Shown here in pieces: positions 35,562 to 47,003 of a stretch of DNA of 64,000 nt. The notes beneath the pieces are model-generated. The model saw nothing but the letters and a program-made list of their open reading frames with translations. It was not told the DNA's origin and searched no databases. This stretch comes from Strongyloides papillosus (lineage: Eukaryota; Nematoda; Chromadorea; Rhabditida; Strongyloididae). A program made the position numbers and the translations under genes. How positions within the stretch are numbered: position 1 is the first letter of the stretch; each line of letters starts with the position of its first letter. Where the stretch lies: positions 310,001 through 374,000 of the forward strand of contig SRSI01000077.1 in NCBI GenBank assembly GCA_005656395.1, read 5' to 3'.

Positions 35562-36596
35562 ATGTCTACTCAAGATTTAAATTCATCTAAATTGTCTAAA
35601 ATTATTGGAATAATTTATATAGTGACATCCCTACTATCAATGTTTTGCCAAATATTTATTTTCTATGTTAGTTTTGTTAGGCTTTAGTTATAATTGTTTC
35701 AGGTGTTTAAAAAAGATAAAAAATTGCTTGAAAATACGGCTCATAAATTAATATTATTCTTAAGTATCCTTGAATTTACGCAACAAATACCACATTTTTC
35801 TGGTGGAATAAGTAGTATAATGGAAAAGTCGATTCCAACTATTTTAGAAAGATTCTTTGGTTCATTGTTACAAGCATCGTTTATGATATCGTTTTTAACA
35901 ACTTTGTATTTAACATTAAATAGGTTTTATATATTTTATAAAACCATCATCATACATTTTATTAATCAATTATTAGTTCAAAAAATTGCCACATGTATAA
36001 CTGTATCATTGAGTTTATCACTTTTTATAACGTATTTATTTCATGATTATGGACTTAATTATGACTACATTAGTTGTACATGGAATTATATAATGGATGA
36101 AGATGAACCAATTCCAATATATGAATTTGAATATATCTTTGTATTAACTATTTTATCAATTTCTTTTATTTTCTATATTTCTATATTTTTAAAAATTATT
36201 TATGAAAGAAATAGAAATGACAGTACAAGCAAAATATCATTTAAAAGTACTGATATACGTACATTAACTCATATTATTACGATATACTTATTTAGTGTTA
36301 TCCTCGAAATGTTATGGTGGTATAATGTAGATTGGTTTGGAAATCCTATTTTAGCAGATTCTTTTTTAAATTATGCATGGTTATTATACTCCGGAATGAA
36401 TTCATTTATAAATATAATTTTCATAAGGTGACTATAAAATTAATAATTATTAAATTATTATTTTAGTCGTATACGTAAGGAATTTTTAAAGTTCATTACC
36501 TGTAAAAATTGTATAATATTTAAAGGAAATAATGGCACTCATTCTAAAACAATAAAATTCAGAACAATTAAAATTACACATATAAAAGAAAAATGA
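35562..36596 (+). CDS. Serpentine (7TM) chemoreceptor (three exons)
   Basis: Exons 35562-35666, 35703-36427 and 36467-36596 (phases 0 and 2) give 319 residues, a normal length for nematode chemoreceptors. Seven hydrophobic segments can be counted, the first being IIGIIYIVTSLLSMFCQIFI. The third is followed by LYLTLNRFYIFYK, the LNR motif typical of Srt/Srx-type receptors. The last span is followed by SRIRKEFLKF, a basic cytosolic start of the tail. The role is probably detection of environmental chemicals by sensory neurons. Subfamily (Srt, Srx or other) is uncertain. It lies between two related secreted-protein genes on the other strand. Confidence 0.78.
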
Positions 36597-36664
36597 ATTA
36601 TTTATTTTAAATAAAATCTTCATTAAAAAAGAATTTTGAGCTAATAAATTAAGTTACAAATAAA

Positions 36665-36853
36665 TTATTTTCCTCCACATGGTGATCCACAAGCTGGAGC
36701 TGGTGGTGGACAAGCTGGAACTGGTGGTGGACAAGCTGGTGGTGGTGGTGGAGCACATCCGCATCCTCCTGAACCTCCTGCACTTCCGAATAAGAAGGCG
36801 TTAGTTGAAGCAGCAAAAGCCATAACAATAGCAGAGACAGTAAAGAATTTCAT
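36665..36853 (-). CDS. Small secreted Cys/Pro-rich protein, paralog of 34221-34703
   Basis: 62 residues: a signal peptide to TNA (residue 19), FLFGSAGGSGGCGCAPPPPP, then ACPPPVPACPPPAPACGSPC and a terminal GGK. It shares the N-terminal 35 residues with the larger protein 2 kb away but lacks the 14-residue repeats. The two look like a duplicated pair in which one gained a repeat domain. It is probably extracellular; function unknown. Confidence 0.8.
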   Translation of the reverse strand: MKFFTVSAIVMAFAASTNAFLFGSAGGSGGCGCAPPPPPACPPPVPACPPPAPACGSPCGGK

Positions 36854-39800
36854 TTTTCAGGTAAATAAATATTTGAATAAATAAATGATATTTTCCTACT
36901 AAATTTGTTTCTTTATATACTTTACAATTTCACATCATTTTCTTTTTTATAGTTATGAGAACTTGTATTCACTTGTATAAAGTTTTCGATGTTTTATACG
37001 AAAAGTATAATTACCAGAAAAAAAGTTAATTTCTATTTGAAAATCTACATCAACAATCTCTTTGATCAATGAAAAGTAGATCAACATAATTTTAAAATAC
37101 TAAAAATCAAAAAAGTTTCTATTCAGTCAATTAAATCCCTTCTGGTTATTAAACTAGGTAGGTTTGATTTTTTTTATATTTTAACAGCAATTTTTAATGA
37201 CGGGTTTAAGTTTAATAAAAGGAAAAATATTAAACTCTATTCTATAGATATATTATTTTTACAAAAATTAGTAATATTGGATAAATTTTATAAATGTTGA
37301 TATTTGTTATATCAAGTTAAAAGAAATCATGTGATTATACAAACTAAAAAAACTTGCTATAGATGTTGTATTTTTGTCAGAAACTTAATCAAATGTTGAT
37401 ACTTCAAATTTTCAGTTTAGGAAAAGTAATTTTTAATCATTTAAATGATATTTTGGTAAATGATAAAATTAATTATATTCCTATAAAAATTCAAGATACA
37501 AGTATTATTGCCGATAGTTCTGCAGTCAAAATTACATAACAATTGTTTTATAACATTTCTTATTAAACACAATAATCTTTTTTATCAATGGTAGTAAATT
37601 TTACCTAAGAAATTATGAAAAATTATAAAAAAAAGTATTATTTGCTTGTAGAATTTTTATGTTATTTCAAAGTTTTTTTTTTATTTGTCCTGTTACAATT
37701 TACCAGCATTGTTTGCGTGTGAAATTATTTCTACACAATTATATTATATACTTAATCTGTTGATGAAATTACTTTAATAGAATATAATTTATAATATGTG
37801 AAACAATATTATTACTTCACTATTTTCAACATCTTTCTTTTTTACTTTCTACATCAAGTACCTATGCAAATTTTAATCTTTTGTCATTAATTATAGGCAT
37901 TTCAACGTAATTTCATTGAACAAGTTTCTTTTATAATTATATTGAAACACCTATAATACGTTTTAATTCTACCATAGAAATAAAAATAATTAAAGTCAAA
38001 AAGAAGAAAATTAAAAAATAAATAATAAAATTAATTGTTTAAAAATTACCAATTGGAACGATTACTTCTACTTCAATAAAAAGAAACTATAATTATATTG
38101 GTATTTTTAAAAAATTAAATAAGAAAACCATCTATATATCTCTTTTTATTGGAGAATTAAAAATTAGTAATATAAATTGTAAATTAATCATTTTAAATTT
38201 CAAAGGTTAGCAAATTAATAACAATAAGAAATAAATGGGTAGACTTTTTTGTTTGTTTTATATTTTAATAATGAACCTTCTTTTCAGTCATTAATATAAT
38301 TTTATGTTTTGCAATAATTTTTGAAAATGTGAAAAATATAAGTGTAATTTATCTAGTAATTATTTTCTACAATGAATTGGATATAATAATTAAATGTTAT
38401 GAAATTATAATATCTATTTAACTTTTTAGTGTCCAAATATGAAGATGAAACAAAGAAAGTCTAAAAACTTTTGTACTTCTATATAGTTGCATGATATAAT
38501 GTTAAAACTAGTTTAGTTTGAGAAATTTTCATTTTTGGCAAATTGTTAAATGTCATGAGAAAGTGTAAGCGTTTGATAATTTCTAACATAATCAAATACT
38601 GCATAGTATTTTTAGTTAACCATAACAACATAAAAACTATAAATTTCAATAAATCACAGCATATAAATTATAGCTATTAATGCCTACTTAATCTATACTG
38701 CCTTAAAATACATTATACAAAAATTCAAGTTATAAGTGATATTAATTTTTATAAAATATGCTATAATAAAAATAAATTTTTCGTTGGTTTTTTGTTGAAA
38801 CGATTGGTTATTCAATCTTTGTTTGTTTGTGGAATGAAATTTGTTACATAATTATGGAACAATTATGATAAAAAAGTTATACAACACTTTTAATACTTAT
38901 GCTTCCATTTATCATTATAATTATTTTATCAAGTAACTTATTTTGCGTTTATAACTATTAATTTATCATAATTTCAGTTAATATATTGTTACAATATTAT
39001 GGTATGTTGATGCTTCAAATAAACATACGTGAAATTATGAAATGTATTCATTCTTATTTTAATAGTAGAATATTTTATGCATACTTTACTCACTTGTTTT
39101 GAAAATAGGTTTATTCTCAAATGAATATTTAATAATTTAATTGTTTTTAAATTACTTTAAACAAAAATAATGGATTACCATTTTTTAAAATTAAAAATGG
39201 CAAACGTCTAACTTATAAAATAAATAATATTAAAATATGCATGATGAAATATAAAAGATATTTTTTGTCAAAACTTATATTTTAACTATTCTCTATTTAT
39301 TGGTAGACTTATTATAAGTTGAAGAAAAACAAAATTCAATTGGAAAAATAATGAAATCAATTTATATTAAATAAAAAAATTTCTAATATTTTTTGCAAAA
39401 AATTTCATTTACTTCATTAATGTTTTCTAATATAAATGTTCTAAATAGTTCTCGGTTTTTTCTCATATGCATAACGAAATATATATTATAGAATATTTCA
39501 AAGCACAAAGTCAAATTCTCTAATTTTTTAAATAATAATATAATTGCTTTATATTGTTCAATTTTTTAGAATCAAATAAAATATTTTTCTTGATTAGTAT
39601 TATATTGGTAATTTAACTTCTTTTACAATTATAACAATATTTACAGCATAAAGTTTGCAAAAATTGTAGTTAAGTCAAAAAAAATTATAAAAGCAGACAC
39701 GCACGAAAATTAATCGAAAAATAACTGTAAATATTAACTATATTTTTCATCTTGAATACAAAAATATGGTAAATGTTTTGAATTTTTAGTTTCTCGAAAA

Positions 39801-39956
39801 AATTGAAAACAAATGTTTGATCAATTTATTACAACTGAATTGTTTATGTCTATTGTTTTTAATATAATTCCTTTAGAAATGTTTCAATTTACACCCACTT
39901 TATAAAATTGATATTTATTAAAATTTACTAAAAATTACAATAATATTAACTAGTAG
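36854..39956. other. AT-rich gene desert
   Basis: About 3.1 kb without recognisable genes, RNAs or transposon ends on either strand. Confidence 0.5.
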
Positions 39957-40481
39957 TGTCTTAATAGAGTACGAGTTTTATTCCCATTTATAGGAGTTGC
40001 AGCAAACGGACTATGTCTTGGTATATGTCAATTATGTAAATTCTCGATTACAGTATTTTTGTTATTTATTATTACTATTGCTGTTTATGTAGTTCTTTCT
40101 TATGTTTTCAGATATAACATTCTTGTTAGAAAGAAAAATATATTTTTACACCTCTTGAAAAAATGAGCATTGTTTTTTACTTAATAATTTTACCACTTCT
40201 AATATATGCTATTTTTTAATTATGTGCAAGTGAAAATTCAATATGTCTAATAAGAAGTTGAAAATGTATGTATTATAAATTACAAATCTTACATTTATAC
40301 TTAATTTTAGAGAACATCAACAAAATATTGTACTGATAAGAGTAAACTTACAGTAATTGTCTATTCCACAAATTTATATCATCTTTTTAATACTATTATT
40401 AAATTTTTAATGGTACTTTTTATATTTATGTCTTATGTAATAATATGTTATACAATACGATTAGAAATTGATCTAAAGTAA
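39957..40481 (+). other. Two orphan membrane-segment open frames, possible receptor remnant
   Basis: The frame 39957-40166 (69 codons, no ATG) reads LNRVRVLFPFIGVAANGLCL and then a long hydrophobic span. An acceptor-like TTATAG lies at about 39993. A second frame, 40311-40478 (56 codons, after TTTTAG), reads RTSTKYCTDKSKLTVIVYS, then another hydrophobic span and a TAA. Both stand out from the surrounding desert in codon use. They might be exons of a degenerate serpentine receptor or of a small membrane protein; I could not join them or find a start. Confidence 0.25.
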
Positions 40482-41576
40482 AATATTTTTATTTGTGTAG
40501 TCTCGCCTACAAATAACATATTAACAACAATCGTAATTAACAGCATAAAATTAACAATTAACATATATAATAATTAACACTTAATATTAATAACAATCAC
40601 TAAACAAAACAATATCTATACTTTATAAATTGAATGGCTTTGATGGTATTATCATACTGTTGTTCTCCTATTTGGAATTTATTAATTCCTTTTATCACAA
40701 CTCCTTCACTCTAAGAAGATACAAAAAAGTCATATCTAAAAATAAAATCAACTATAATTTTTTTTAAAAAATTGATATCTGTTTGCCATTTTTTAATCTT
40801 ATTCCATTTTTTTGGCTTTTTTGTAAAACTACTACTAAACTCTTTTGATCCTAGTTACAATTTTTGAACACATTTGTGATTATATACAATTATATATTAT
40901 ATCTATTCATCCATATTTGCATTAAATCATGCTTATATGTATGATATGACACCAAAACATTCTACAATTAAAGATAATCCTATTAAAAGAAAACCTTTAA
41001 ACTAATGAATTATCTTTTTCTTGGAAAAACTATAAACTTATCCACAAAAAATTTAGTGGTAAATAAAAAAATGTACAAAAACTTTCTACCTCTTTCTCCC
41101 ATATTGTATTCATTTTTAAATGAGCATTTTTTTAGAACTTTTAATCTGTCCTATTATTCAGAAAGCTACATTTGTAATATGGTTATTTTTATTTTTTTAA
41201 TAAATAAAGAATATGCTATTAAAAGAAAAAATATTTTTGTATATTCTAATGTGAAACGTGATAAAATGATGTAGTAATGATAAAAAGAATTTTTTTCTAA
41301 TCAGCATATGAAGTGCATAAAAACGAAAAAAAATTATATTTGAGAAAACTTTGTTTTGAATTTAAACTTTTCATAGGTTAATAAATCTAAATAATTGTTA
41401 TCTGTCAACTGCTTATTGATGAATACAGTAATTCATGATATATAATTTTGTTTCAATTGTGAATTAAATTTTTGTAAAAAATTTCATATCTTAAATAATA
41501 CTAAGGAAATATTTAATATAAAAAAACCAAAATTTCTATTAACTAGGAAGTATAATTAAAATAAGTTCTCTAATAT
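40482..41576. other. Intergenic, upstream side of the mariner
   Basis: AT-rich. An 89-codon open frame at 41005-41274 has no recognisable features and was not accepted. Confidence 0.5.
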
Positions 41577-42861
41577 TAGGTTGTCCAGAATGAAATGGCC
41601 CTTTTTTACCCTAACTTTTAAATGCGCATAACTTTACCAAAAATAAATATTTTTATTCAAAATAACAACCATTAGAATCTACACATTGTTGCCAACGAGA
41701 TACGAGCTTATGGATTCTATTTACATAGAAATCCGGACTTCTAGATTCAATGAAAGCTTCGAAGGCAGTTTTTATTTTCTCATCGTTCCTGAAGACTTTC
41801 TCCGTTAAGAAGTTGTTGAGATGTTTGAAAAAGTGGTAGTCTGTTGGAGAAAAGTCAGGTGAATATGGTGGGTGAGGCAGAGTTTCATATCCTAATTCGC
41901 ACAATTTCTGGAGAGTCATTTTTGAAACGTATGATTTTGCATTATCGTGAAGAAGAATAGGCCCCTTTCTATTGACTACAGCGGGTCTTTTTTGAGACAA
42001 TTTCTGGTGCATTTTTTCAATAAGTTGACAGTAGGATACTGAATCAATAGTTTCACCAGGTTTCAAGAACTCATAGTGAATAATTCCTGCAGCAGACCAC
42101 CAAACAGATACCATAAGCTTCTTTGAGGATAATTTGGGTTTCGGGAACAGTTTTGGTGCTTCATCCTTGTCCAACCATTGTCCACTTCTTTTACGATTGT
42201 CGTACAGAATCCATTTTTCATCACAAGTGATAAGACGACTTAGAAATGGGTCATTTTTGTTCCTCAAAATGAGAGAAGAACAAACCTTATAACGACACAA
42301 TTTTTGATAGTCGTTTAATTCGTGAGGTACCCATTTGTCGAGCTTTTTTGTTTTTTCTATCTCCTTTAAGTGGTTAGAAATGGTTGATTTTGATACATTT
42401 AATTCCTCTGCAAGTTCTCTAACGGTTGTGCGTGGATTGGCTTCAACAACTTTACGCAATTTATCGTTATCAAGAACTGATCCAGGTCTCCCACGCTCTT
42501 CGTTTTCGAGGTCCTCACTGCCTTCTTTGAATTTTCTAAACCATCTCTTTACAGTAGAAAGAGAGACAAGATCTTCTCCAAAAGTTCCATTAATTTCTTG
42601 AGTTGTTTTTGCAGCATTAGTACCGCGTTTGAACTCATAAAGCATAATAGCACGAATATCACGTTTTGACAGCATTGTTTGTTTTTGAAATAAATTGATG
42701 ATAAAAAGATCTCATGGCAATAATATATATATCATCGTGTAGAGAAGATTTAGGAGAATCTAACGGCTTGTTTTATTATACCAAAACATAGCCAATCATT
42801 TGAGAAAACGCGCGTCAAACAACGAGCATCAAAAAAGGGCCATTTCATTCTGGACAACCTA
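41577..42861 (-). mobile_element. Complete mariner transposon
   Basis: The element 41579-42859 (1281 bp) is flanked by TA on both sides (41577-41578 and 42860-42861). Its terminal inverted repeats are identical over 29 bases, beginning GGTTGTCCAGAATGAAATGG; they diverge after the T run. It contains one uninterrupted transposase gene on the minus strand. Size, TA duplication and repeat length are those of a canonical mariner. Perfect ends and an open gene indicate a young, possibly active copy. Confidence 0.95.
41653..42675 (-). CDS. Mariner transposase, intact
   Basis: 340 residues, the normal length. The N-terminal paired-type DNA-binding region has two helix-turn-helix parts (SLSTVKRWFRKFKEG and NVSKSTISNHLKE). 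The linker carries the mariner motif WVPHEL. The DD34D catalytic triad is complete: ITCDEKW, LLHDNAKSY, and SPDFSPTDYHFF with exactly 34 residues between the second and third Asp. It excises and inserts the element at TA dinucleotides. No stop or frame shift. Base composition is clearly less AT-rich than in the host genes, as expected of a newcomer. Confidence 0.96.
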   Translation of the reverse strand: MLSKRDIRAIMLYEFKRGTNAAKTTQEINGTFGEDLVSLSTVKRWFRKFKEGSEDLENEERGRPGSVLDNDKLRKVVEANPRTTVRELAEELNVSKSTISNHLKEIEKTKKLDKWVPHELNDYQKLCRYKVCSSLILRNKNDPFLSRLITCDEKWILYDNRKRSGQWLDKDEAPKLFPKPKLSSKKLMVSVWWSAAGIIHYEFLKPGETIDSVSYCQLIEKMHQKLSQKRPAVVNRKGPILLHDNAKSYVSKMTLQKLCELGYETLPHPPYSPDFSPTDYHFFKHLNNFLTEKVFRNDEKIKTAFEAFIESRSPDFYVNRIHKLVSRWQQCVDSNGCYFE

Positions 42862-43024
42862 ATATGATTAAATACACTTTTTTATTGATATATTATTTCA
42901 AATTATTTTTATTGAGTTGATTACAAAAATTATTCATTTTTACAATAAAATGACAAATATGTTAGACAAAAGTTTCAAATAACATGATTTTTAAATATAT
43001 ATACCTCCTTCACAAATTAATTTT

Positions 43025-43258
43025 TCAATAATCGTAGTAGTCATCTGGATAATACTCATCATAGTTACCACAATAATCACCATAATAATAATAATAAGGA
43101 TAGTAGTATGGATATTGATAACTATCTACATAATTATCCATTTTCACTTGTTGATGAATTTTGTTTTTCACTGCATCATCAGAAGTTCCAATAGATTTCC
43201 CAAATCCGCGAGCGATTAAAACAAGAAATAATAGTTTTTGATATACCGAAAATAACAT
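43025..43258 (-). CDS. Small secreted Tyr-rich peptide
   Basis: 77 residues with a hydrophobic N-terminus (about 1-20, LLFLVLIARGFG) that could be a signal peptide. A short middle part follows, and then a Tyr/Asp/Pro-rich C-terminus (YYYPYYYYYGDYCGNYDEYY). Such composition occurs in extracellular matrix or eggshell-type proteins, where tyrosines can be cross-linked, but no family was recognised. An ATG, a stop and a spaced upstream region are present. Confidence 0.55.
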   Translation of the reverse strand: MLFSVYQKLLFLVLIARGFGKSIGTSDDAVKNKIHQQVKMDNYVDSYQYPYYYPYYYYYGDYCGNYDEYYPDDYYDY

Positions 43259-43942
43259 AACTGTGTTTTATTTAACTTTTCAGTCATTTTAAATACTAAT
43301 TTATGTTGATAAACACAAAAAACAAAAAGCAATGATTCTTAAATATTCTGAAAGTTAAAATATTTTGGAGTTTGATCAGCTTATATTTAGCATAAGAACG
43401 TATATTCAATATAATTAATCAATGATAAATTATCACAGGTTTCTTGTTTAGTCAGTTGTCTAAATAATAACAAAAACATCTCAATAAATTATTTAAGCGG
43501 TAACTTAAAAATCCAACCATCAACTGCAAGAAGTAAAAAGAATTTCAAAAACATAGTTGTTAGTAACTTCCACAATATTATTTTTAGATATTCAATTTTA
43601 GATAAATATTGATACCCATAACAAACAATATGGAACAATGTGAATTTTACTGAATTAATTATTCTCTTTGGGAATTTATCACTTAGAAGAAAACAAAATT
43701 TCGTTTGCATTTATAATAATCCTGACATTTAAAAAAATGCTTTCTAAATAAATACATTCTATTCAAAAAATAACTTTTGACAATTTCAATAAAAGAAACT
43801 CTACCTAACAATGGACATACATATTTAGCAAAATTTTTATTCAAAGACATAATAATAAAATTGTGCAAGCAAAACTCATACTACTTTTTAGCAAAGTCTA
43901 GCAGACACAATAGAAAAAAAGTACAAAATCAATGATCGATCA
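43259..43942. other. Intergenic, AT-rich
   Basis: Short minus-strand open frames at 43489-43868 have no coding features; no gene accepted. Confidence 0.5.
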
Positions 43943-44871
43943 TTAGACAGCCATACTCATTTTAATTAAAGGATGAGATTCATAATTCTCAAGAATAATA
44001 TTCTCCGAAGTAAAATCATCAATTGTATTTAAATTATCTCCAACAAATCTAATTGTTGGAAATGGGTAGGGTTCTCGAGTCAATTGTTGTTTCAGAGCAT
44101 CAGTATGGTTTTTATAAATATGAGCATCGCCAATAGTGTGAACAAAATCACCAGTTGTTATTCCACAAATTTTTGCAATCATATGAGTCAAAAGTGAGTA
44201 CGAAGCAATGTTAAATGGAACTCCCAAACCAACATCACCGCTGCGTTGATACAAGTGACAACTTAACTCCCCATCTTGAACATAAAATTGAACTAGTGTA
44301 TGACATGGAGGCAAAACCATTTCACCAAGATCAGATGGATTCCAAGCAGATAAGATAATTCTTCTTGAAGAAGGGTTGTTCTTTATTTGGTCAATAACAT
44401 TTGCTAGTTGATCAACTCCTTTTCCTGTGTAGTCAGCATCAACTCCCTCATATTTAGCACCAAAATGTCTCCATTGGAACCCATAAACAGGTCCCAAATC
44501 ACCTTCTGGTCTTTCAGTAAATCCTAGACTATCAAGAAACTGTCTACTTCCATTTGCATCCCAAATCTTAACACCTCGGGCATTTAATTCTTTTGCATTA
44601 GTGCTTCCCGAAATAAACCACAAAAGTTCTTCAACAATACCTTTCCAAAACGTTTTTTTAGTTGTTATTAAGGGCATTATACCTAAAAAAAAAACAATTA
44701 TTTGAAAGTGTATTAATAAATACCGTTTCTTATGTTATATCTACTTTGAGTTCCAAAGATAGAAAGAGTTCCAGTTCCTGTTCTATCTTCACGAGATTTT
44801 CCATTTTCCAAAATGTTAGATATTAAGTCCAAGTATTGGATCTCATCCTTATTGACACGAACCGTTTCCAT
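43943..44871 (-). CDS. tyms-1: Thymidylate synthase (two exons)
   Basis: Exons 44871-44724 and 44682-43943, phase 1, give 295 residues. The enzyme converts dUMP and methylene-tetrahydrofolate to dTMP and dihydrofolate. Landmarks are the R-x-DRTGTGT motif in exon 1 (phosphate-binding loop), [28 protein letters not shown], the active-site [12 protein letters not shown] (C176), [13 protein letters not shown] (about 195-207), and HIYKNH near the C-terminus. The end MSMAV is the conserved C-terminus that closes over the active site. Full length, no damage. Confidence 0.96.
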
Positions 44872-47003
44872 CTAAAAAAAATACATTAATAATTAGATAA
44901 CTAAGCAATAAATTTTAATACTACTAAAGTACAGGTGGTTAGTTCAAAGACAATCGCACTAATTAAATTTGGTGAGGAAAAACAAATTAAAAAAATAGTG
45001 ACATTTCTTGTAAATTAAAATGAATAGAACTTTTTCTCGTTTTACAAAAATTCACACGAAACAATCCTATAGAATTATATTAAAAGTCTTATTAAATTCT
45101 AATTACCAATTAGTTTATATAGACAAAGTTACTAGCGTCAAATGCAACCACAAAATTATCATAGAAACTTCCCGACGCATCTAGAATGTTATGTGTAACC
45201 ATAAGATATATAAATATCCAAACTATAGAAAAAAATGATTTCCCAAGGTATGTTTGTTGGGACGTCAATCACACTGTTATAAAAAAGTTTTACCGCGAAA
45301 ATTTATATAAATCAACGTGAATAGGTCTTCGTATTTCTTAGTAATGTGACAAAGAAGGAAAGGTGACGGTTTTTAAAAATTTGAGTCAAGAAGTTTACCA
45401 TTAAATGTTGGTACGAGGATTTGTTTCTATGTGTGAGATTCATAATATTTATAAAGTGGTGTTTTTTTTTTGAATTTTGGATCTATTAAATCTTTCTATT
45501 AAAAAAATAGCCATGTTGCAGTATATATAAAAAATATGTGGTATTAATTACGATTTTAAAAAATGTCTATTTCACATGCCATTCTTAAACTCTAACTGTA
45601 ACCACATTTTTGGACTTCCACTACGTTTATTATTTCTAGTTAATTAACATTACATAGTATATCTATAGTTGATAAGATTTACATAGCTATAATATATAAT
45701 AACCCATATATACGTCATTAAAATAAAACGTCATTTCTTGTTAGCGAGGTGGTGTACTTTTTTGTTAAATGCTCCAGCATTTAATATTTGGAAATAGTCA
45801 AGTTTGGTCTTTTTCTGAATATTAATTATGGATATATAACCGATTTTTGAGTTCCTTTTTAGTGATAATTTAATTTATGACCTATTACAAAAAACAAGTT
45901 ATTGGAATTAGTAAGAAAAAATTCGAAGTTCGTTGACAAATCAGAGTACTTTTAAAAGGTTTTTAAGAATATACCGTAGTATATACATGTAATTCATCCA
46001 TGTATACTTGACTAGTTTTTGTTCATCGTTAGAATGTAGCTAAAGCAGCCTAAAAATCAACATATATAATTTTCTACTAAATAGACTTTTAAATTGCCAA
46101 ACTTCTAAGTTGTTCTATAAAAAATTTTTCTAAGAAGTATCTCAATTTTGATTCGATGTTGGTTATCAAAAAAAACACACAGTATGTCAAATAGTATATT
46201 TCTAATAGTTGACGATCGAGGCTTTTGTTGCATTTTATAGATTATAGTGATATTATATCCATTTGATAGCCCCAATAATCTATTATGACATATTTCAAGA
46301 TAGTTTGAAAAAAGTATTAGTGGTTTATATAGATGTCAATTTTTTTTATACATTTTTACTAGTAAATTTAAAAATTTGTTTGATTGAATACTATCATAAC
46401 TTTTTAGTTTGCATTATTGTTTAATATTGTTGTAGCAATTTGGTAGCAAATATGCATTTCTATAAAGTATGTGGAGATTCATCATTACGAGACAATCTTA
46501 AATAAAATTTACAAAACACTAAATGTTATGAGTTTTTTTCATGATAAAAGAAATTAAATATATAATTTTATAACTTTCAAATATTTTAACAGGCAATGGA
46601 AATGTGTAAAAAAATAACATTCATATAAACCCCTATAACTCCATTCAAACTTTAGCTTTATAAATGATCTTGAAATACGACGTAATAAACTAGTGGGGCT
46701 GTCAAGTGAATTTTAGTATTACTACAGTTTTAAGGCAAAAAAATTTATGATCATCCAACTGCTAGAAATATACTATGTGTCATCTTGTATACAGAATTAT
46801 TAATACGCTATAAAAGTCTTGTAAAAAACAACTAAGGTTTAACTTTAAAAAAATGTCTACAACAAAGTATGTATAGGAGTTTAACAAATTTTTAAGAATT
46901 AATTATTATTTGTCAAAATTATAAAATTCATTGTACAAAATAATAAGCATTATATTAATGATTTTTGTAACATTTAAAATAATGTTTCCTTGTCTGGAAA
47001 AAA
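44872..47003. other. Intergenic between thymidylate synthase and G6PD genes
   Basis: About 2.1 kb of AT-rich sequence; nothing coding or repetitive was recognised. Confidence 0.5.

Noticed and set aside
41005..41274. 89-codon plus-strand open frame
   Set aside because: No domain, no clear splice context and composition as expected from AT-rich DNA.
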